Shown in pieces: positions 59,200 through 64,000 of a stretch of DNA of 64,000 nucleotides. A program made the position numbers and the translations under genes. Under the pieces are notes generated by a model. The model saw only the letters and a program-made list of their open reading frames with translations, was not told where the DNA came from and made no database searches. Positions within the stretch are counted from its first letter, which is position 1, and every line of letters begins with the position of its first letter. This DNA comes from Ctenosaura bakeri (lineage: Eukaryota; Chordata; Lepidosauria; Squamata; Iguanidae), in NCBI GenBank assembly GCA_948474755.1, contig CAOLHI010001802.1:265947-329946 (forward strand). Direction: 5' to 3'.

Positions 59200-61205
59200 G
59201 ATTCTTCTCTCCCCCAAAAATGTAGGTGTAAGTCAGTTATGTTATGATTGTGACTTAACAATTATCTGTTGCTGCTTCCATGGCTACTTTCCTCTTGTGG
59301 CTCTGGAGCCCGCACAGGAGAATGTGCCTATAAAAGAGTATTTTTCTTTTACTATATGAAGGGGTTGATGGTAATGATTGCTAGTACACAGAAAGTATGA
59401 GTCTTTGGTGCTCTCTGAATTTGCTGCCCGTGCTAACTTTTCCACAAATCATTTGCTGCTTCTAAGCAGATATGCATAAACATTGTTCTGCCACTTTACT
59501 GCTTTTCACTGTTCCACCTAAGTACAGTAGATTTGCAGATGTTGTGTTGGGAATTCCTACACTGACATGCCTTTCTATACAGTATCTTAAAATGCATAAG
59601 TTTGCAAAAATGTAGGTCTGGGTATATACTATTACTCTTATTAATCTTGCATATATATTTTTGTTATTTTATACTGTGCTTCTATTAATTTTTAATGTTA
59701 ACTCAGATGTGTTTTATGCAACAGACTTGCAGCATTCAATTTTTTTTCTTAAAAAAGATAACTATAAATAAGCTATTTTGCTTGCTTTTGAGAAATGAGA
59801 AAGTAAACAGTTACTTTTTTAAACTGCTGTTATTATAGCAACTATACACTTTTGCTTGGCCTTGCAATACTAACTGCACCAGCTAATTACTTTTTAAAGT
59901 AGCTGTCCAAGCTCTGAACACATCTAATAACAACTTCTGTGGGAAGAAACATTCTGGTCACAGGCAATGCATTAGGCGTCTCAGTCTGTCACTGTGACTA
60001 TTTAGAGTGAGAGATTCCTCTAGACTGAAACCCAAGTACTTATTATTCTCTCCATACAGTTAAGCTTTAGGCAAAGACTTAACTATAACTCTTGGAGTTC
60101 TCCAACCATTTTAATGTTTATCCTTTTTTCTTAAGTTGCATTTATTGCTTTGCAGTTAATGAATATTGCATGTGGTCCAGGACTTCTGATAGTTAAAACT
60201 TACTTTTGTAAGGGACAATTAACACCATCTTATGAATGTTTCATGACGCTGATATTAAATAAATGGAGGATCGTGAATGTTAATGAAGTTTTTACAGGTG
60301 CTGGTACTCTTGTTTTCACCACAGGGAGAGAAAGATCTTAGGCCTTTAAAAAATTCATCCCTTAATATTTTGTCTGTCTTTAAAGGTTTATAGGGATACA
60401 ATCTGGATTCTTTTAAATGCAGAATGAAAGACAGAAAGATCATTTCTCACTCATAGCTGCAAGCAATCAAGCAGCTTTCTGATGGAGCATGTAAGCAATG
60501 CAGATGAGCATTAAGCTCATTTTTAAAATTATTTTTTATGCCAACTTTCTTTAAAAAAATAAGATTAGATTTTCTTTAGTAGAATTGAGAATAACAGAAG
60601 GGCTAGCTAAGTACAGCATCTGTAACAGTAAACAGTAATTTCATGCTTCTGCAAGTCAGAGCAGGAAATAAAATCCTCTATATTAGTGCCTATAATGCAA
60701 CACTTAATACACATATCCTACTATCAAGCTTTTTTTTTTTTTACAGTACTGCAGGAAACCTCCCGTCTACACAAATCTTTAAATCATGCATCATTCCTTG
60801 TGATGTTTGATCTTTTCAGAACATCCCCATCCCCATCCCCAGTCTAGCTTTTTTCTCTGGGAAAAGAGTTTTTACTTGATAGATTTGGGACCTGAAACCC
60901 TAGAAAAAAATCATGATGGTCTGCAATACAGGCTTAGGGGATTGTAACAGGAAGGGAAATAACTTGCCTTTTATTTTAATGACTTGTCTTACTAGTCTTA
61001 GGAGACAGTTATCATATGATTTTGAAATTCATAAAGAAATATAAGTATCTCAAGCTCTTAAGATATTGCTCAAGTTGTAATTGGTGGTGGTGATGTTATT
61101 TGCCTTCAGATCTGCTTCACCTTTTGGTGATGGTATGAGTGAGAGATCTCCAATAGCTCTGATCAAAAACAATCTTGCTCAGGCTTTGTAAACTCAATGC
61201 CACAG
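59200..61205. other. No gene recognised
   Basis: AT-rich intron with poly-T runs (60729-60742) and a short (CCCAT)n near 60825. Nothing else supported. Confidence 0.4.
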
Positions 61206-61212
61206 CTTCTTT

Positions 61213-61378
61213 GGCCATTTCTGTGCTAGACTGTTATAGTACTATTATTTCACTTTCAACATCCTATGGAATCCTGGGGTTTGCAGCTGAAGCTCCTCCT
61301 TAAACTGCAAACCCCAGGATTCCATAGGATGTTGAAAGTGGAATAATAACACTATATCAGTCTAGTGAGGAAATGGCC
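61213..61378. mobile_element. Palindromic MITE, GGCC-TIR family
   Basis: 166 bp, arms nearly perfect inverses (ggccatttctgtgctagac; gtctagtgaggaaatggcc). Flanks TTT and CTT differ in one base. Confidence 0.9.
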
Positions 61379-61564
61379 CTTAACTGAATACTTTCACTTT
61401 ACTGAGCATTATTGTCTCTTCTAGTGAATCGTGTCATCTTTAGAATGGGGTGGGAAAATTTCAAACTTTAAGTATCTGCTTTAGTTCTTTACTTTAAGTG
61501 TCAACAGGCACTTAGCACAAATACATGCACTTGGAATCAAATAATGATGAGTCCAGGAATTTGT

Positions 61565-61790
61565 TATAGCAATAGCAATAGCATGTGTATTTCTAAGCTG
61601 CTTATCAGCTAAGTGCTCTCTAAGTGGTTTACAATGTTTTTAGCTATTTGCACCCAACAAGCTGGGTACTCATTTCACTGACCCATGGAAGGATGGAAGG
61701 CTGAGTCAACCTGGAGCCCTGCAGGATCTAACTCACAACCTTGTGGCTGCAGTACTGGCATTTAACCACTGCGTCACCATGAGTGTCAGA
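61565..61790 (-). repeat. Second tRNA-SINE family
   Basis: Reverse orientation: atagcaatagcaatagcatg, aacaagctgggtactcat, ggaaggctgagtcaacctgg, atttaaccactgcgtcacc. Confidence 0.85.
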
Positions 61791-62246
61791 ACTGAATGGA
61801 GCTCACAGTCTTCTACACAAACATTTGCTCAGCATACTCCAAGTTCTGTTCCTTGCTGCAGTGTAATTTGAGAGCAGTAATGATGATTTTGTTGCTGCTG
61901 TTGTTAAACAACTGGGTATTCGAATTCTTTCTGCATCACAAGATCAAGCAGTAGATACAGGTATACCTTCTGTCTCCACTCAGACTAAATCCAATTACTA
62001 GCCCCAGCTATACCAGATGCATTGAAGCAACGGGAATTATATAGACGCTAACTTATCATTGAGTAAATGATTCAAAGATTTTAAATAGTCTTGTCTTTCA
62101 ACAATAGGTTCAGTCAGTCTACTCTAGTTGGGATGAGCAATAAGAGTATCTCTTATTTTGGAACTTCCATCAGTCAATGTGTGACATTTACACATGCTAT
62201 AATTATTTTTACCTATATCAGAGGTATGGAATGGAAATGACTCAAA

Positions 62247-62373
62247 GCAGGGGCAGGCAATACACACAGATGTTGTTGGACTGTAGCCCCCATCAATCTC
62301 CACCATTCTGCATTGGCTAGTAATAATGGGGCTTGCAGTCCAACAACATCTGGATGGTGAAGAATCACCCATC
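62247..62373. mobile_element. Palindromic hAT-like MITE remnant
   Basis: Left aggggcaggcaat then agatgttgttggactgtag; right cttgcagtccaacaacatct then atcacccatctctatg. Inverse arms; no clear target duplication. Confidence 0.55.
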
Positions 62374-62685
62374 TCTATGAAGGATTTTACTAGTTAGGTA
62401 TAACTGCTTGACTAATATGATCTGTTTGCAAGAGGAGCAGGAGCCAATTTTTAGTTATTTGTAGGCTTTTTGGTAGTTATTTGGCAGTCCCCCCCTTTTA
62501 GTTATTTCATAGCATTGTCATGTATTTTTTTTATTTGTATTGTATGTATTTTTAGTTTTTTAAATTGTTTTTATCATTGTTGTATGTTGTATGTTTCTGT
62601 TTACTAAATAATTTTTAAAAAGATAAAAAAGGGTCTCCCACCTCAGCCTTTAAAATGTGGTCTTTAGCATCATAATATTCTACTT

Positions 62686-63005
62686 CAGGAATGGGCAACT
62701 TCCACATTTTAGAGCAGTGCTACTCAAAGTGGTGGTCCATGGATTGGTGCCAGTTCACGAGCCATTGGCTGCTGGTCACTGGCAAGGAAGGAAAGGAAGG
62801 AAGGAAGGAAGGAAGGAAGGAAGGAAGGAAGGAGGAAAGAACAAACATTGGGGAAAACACTGCCAGTCTTCCCCTATTCAGATAAGTTGAGATGGACTGT
62901 TTTAGGCTGCTAATCTCACAATTTCTTACCATTGCCCATGTCATGTGGGCTTGATGGGAGTCGTATTCCAAAATACTTGGGAATGGGTCAGGTTGCCTAT
63001 TCCTG
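62686..63005. mobile_element. hAT-type MITE, 320 bp, with an internal (GGAA)n
   Basis: Ends caggaatgggcaacttcc and ggttgcctattcctg. Flanks TTCTACTT and TTCTACAT match in seven of eight. The (GGAA)n tract at 62783-62834 lies inside. It ends only 100 bases from the LDLa exon donor. Confidence 0.8.
62783..62834. repeat. (GGAA)n microsatellite
   Basis: About twelve GGAA units. It makes a lysine/glutamate chance ORF. Confidence 0.95.
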
Positions 63006-63105
63006 TTCTACATTTATTTGAGACTTTAGGGTTTGTTTTTTTTCTGCAAACAACTTGAAGGAAAAAAAGTGCAAGCTGAGCTGCATAAAATAGCACATGA
63101 CTTAC

Positions 63106-63381
63106 GACAATTGGCTTCATCTTCATTGAACCTACAGTCAGCCACGCCATCACATCTCAAGAGTGATGGGATACATGACCGGTTAGCACACTGGAATTCT
63201 GTTTCCTTGCAAAGGCTTGGAGAATCTGTGTTAGGACTCTCTGTAGGGCAGGCTATTTCATCACTCCCATCAGCACAATCTTCCATCATGTTGCATTTTG
63301 AAGAAAGGGGCACACACTGCTTTACATATATGCAGGTGAACTGGTCACTGCTACAGGTTGGAGGTTGAGGTGCAATCGGTC
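63106..63381 (-). CDS. MALRD1: Exon encoding two LDL-receptor class A modules (MALRD1-like)
   Basis: This 276-nt exon is preceded by a ctag acceptor and followed by a gtaagt donor. It carries 2 nt, 91 codons and 1 nt (phase 1 on both sides, usual for LDLa exons). It starts PIAPQPPTC and holds two complete LDLa modules. Module 1 has six cysteines and ends CADGSDEIAC, with the Ca2+-binding DGSDE core intact. Module 2 begins LCKETEFQC and ends CDGVADCRFNEDEANC, where NEDE replaces the SDE core but the acidic ligands are largely kept. LDLa modules fold around Ca2+ and bind extracellular protein ligands. The proline-rich start suggests a linker after a preceding module. Other LDLa proteins (LRP family, corin, enteropeptidase) were considered; the downstream EGF-TM exons argue for MALRD1. 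Confidence 0.88.
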
Positions 63382-63584
63382 CTAGAAGGAGATAATAAAG
63401 ATGACAACTTCAGCTCCCAGGTGCAGCATTTGAATTACTAGCCAAAGACCCACCCTTGCTAAACCTTATAATGTGGTCCCTTTGCTATTGTTTTCAGAAA
63501 GCTTTAGGATCCCCTTAAGTTGCAGTCTTCCAATGCTATAACATTTACCTCAAAAGTATTTACACTTATGATATTGCAGTCTAA

Positions 63585-63740
63585 TATTAAAACTTGGTGC
63601 CAGAGGACAATTCAACAGATAACATGGACTGCCAAAAACATAAATCAATGGATCCTAGAACAAATGAAGCCTGAATTCCGCTTAGAAGCTCAAATGGTGA
63701 AATTGAAGCTATCATTCTTTGGACATATCATTAGATGACA
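63585..63740 (+). mobile_element. RTE-BovB fragment
   Basis: Encodes WTAKNINQWILEQMKPEF and then MVKLKLSFFGHIIR, a well-known BovB block (the lysine/leucine-rich KLKLxxFGH piece). Confidence 0.8.
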
Positions 63741-64000
63741 TGATTTGCTGGTAATAATATTTGGCAATTAGAAGGCAGTATTCAATCAAGGAAAGTAACC
63801 CACTGAACTTAATGGGACTTACATCTAAGTAGACATGCACAGGATCATATTCTTACAATTCATTGGCCAGTTCATTTTCCAGTTATGTTCTGCAACATAC
63901 ATTTCTTAAAGAAGAGGACCAATTGTTTCAATTTACAGTGGAATCCTCTCCGTGCCTGCTCAGATAGATATAAGACCCTTGGCATTCAGCTGGGTTTGTT

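Noticed and set aside
63033..63368. 111-residue plus-strand ORF over the LDLa exon
   Set aside because: The minus strand carries complete six-cysteine LDLa modules with splice sites; the plus ORF is a shadow.

Overview
This is a vertebrate nuclear genome window, most likely from a squamate reptile (lizard-like). The evidence is the mix of repeats: RTE-BovB fragments, CR1 3' ends, tRNA-derived SINEs with a BovB-like 3' end (Sauria-SINE type), a second tRNA-SINE family, and many small DNA transposons. There are no bacterial-style genes, no operons and no CRISPR array. Nearly all of the sequence is intron or repeat.

One host gene can be supported. Five exons on the minus strand, read from right to left, join in perfect phase. 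They encode two LDL-receptor class A modules (63106-63381), a third LDLa module (53620-53745), the two halves of one six-cysteine EGF module (52225-52288 and 16093-16175, split by a 36-kb intron), and a transmembrane segment with a basic stop-transfer tail (15904-16000). LDLa-LDLa-LDLa-EGF-TM fits the C-terminal end of MALRD1 (Diet1). The terminal cytoplasmic exon is not identified, and the MAM-bearing exons would lie beyond the right edge.

The only long ORFs belong to an almost full-length APE-type LINE on the minus strand (about 2.25-8.45 kb). It has an ORF1 with a FEN1-like PCNA-binding motif and an ORF2 with endonuclease, reverse transcriptase and a C-terminal CCHC motif. It looks young but damaged: an in-frame TAA in ORF1, no usable in-frame ATG for ORF2, and YADG in place of YADD at the polymerase active site.

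The rest is a dense record of transposition. The clearest signal is a set of at least twelve non-autonomous elements that begin and end with GGCC(A/C)TTT and mostly carry exact 3-bp target duplications. A 400-430-bp form lies at 9.2, 21.4, 47.0 and 52.6 kb. A 130-200-bp, almost perfectly palindromic form lies at 29.8, 37.2, 39.2, 39.9, 40.6, 48.2, 54.6 and 61.2 kb. Three of them sit inside tRNA-SINE copies, so the empty site can be read directly. There are also 8-bp-TSD hAT-type MITEs, TA-flanked Tigger/pogo-like elements, four CR1 3' ends, several BovB pieces (one pair inverted) and many microsatellites.
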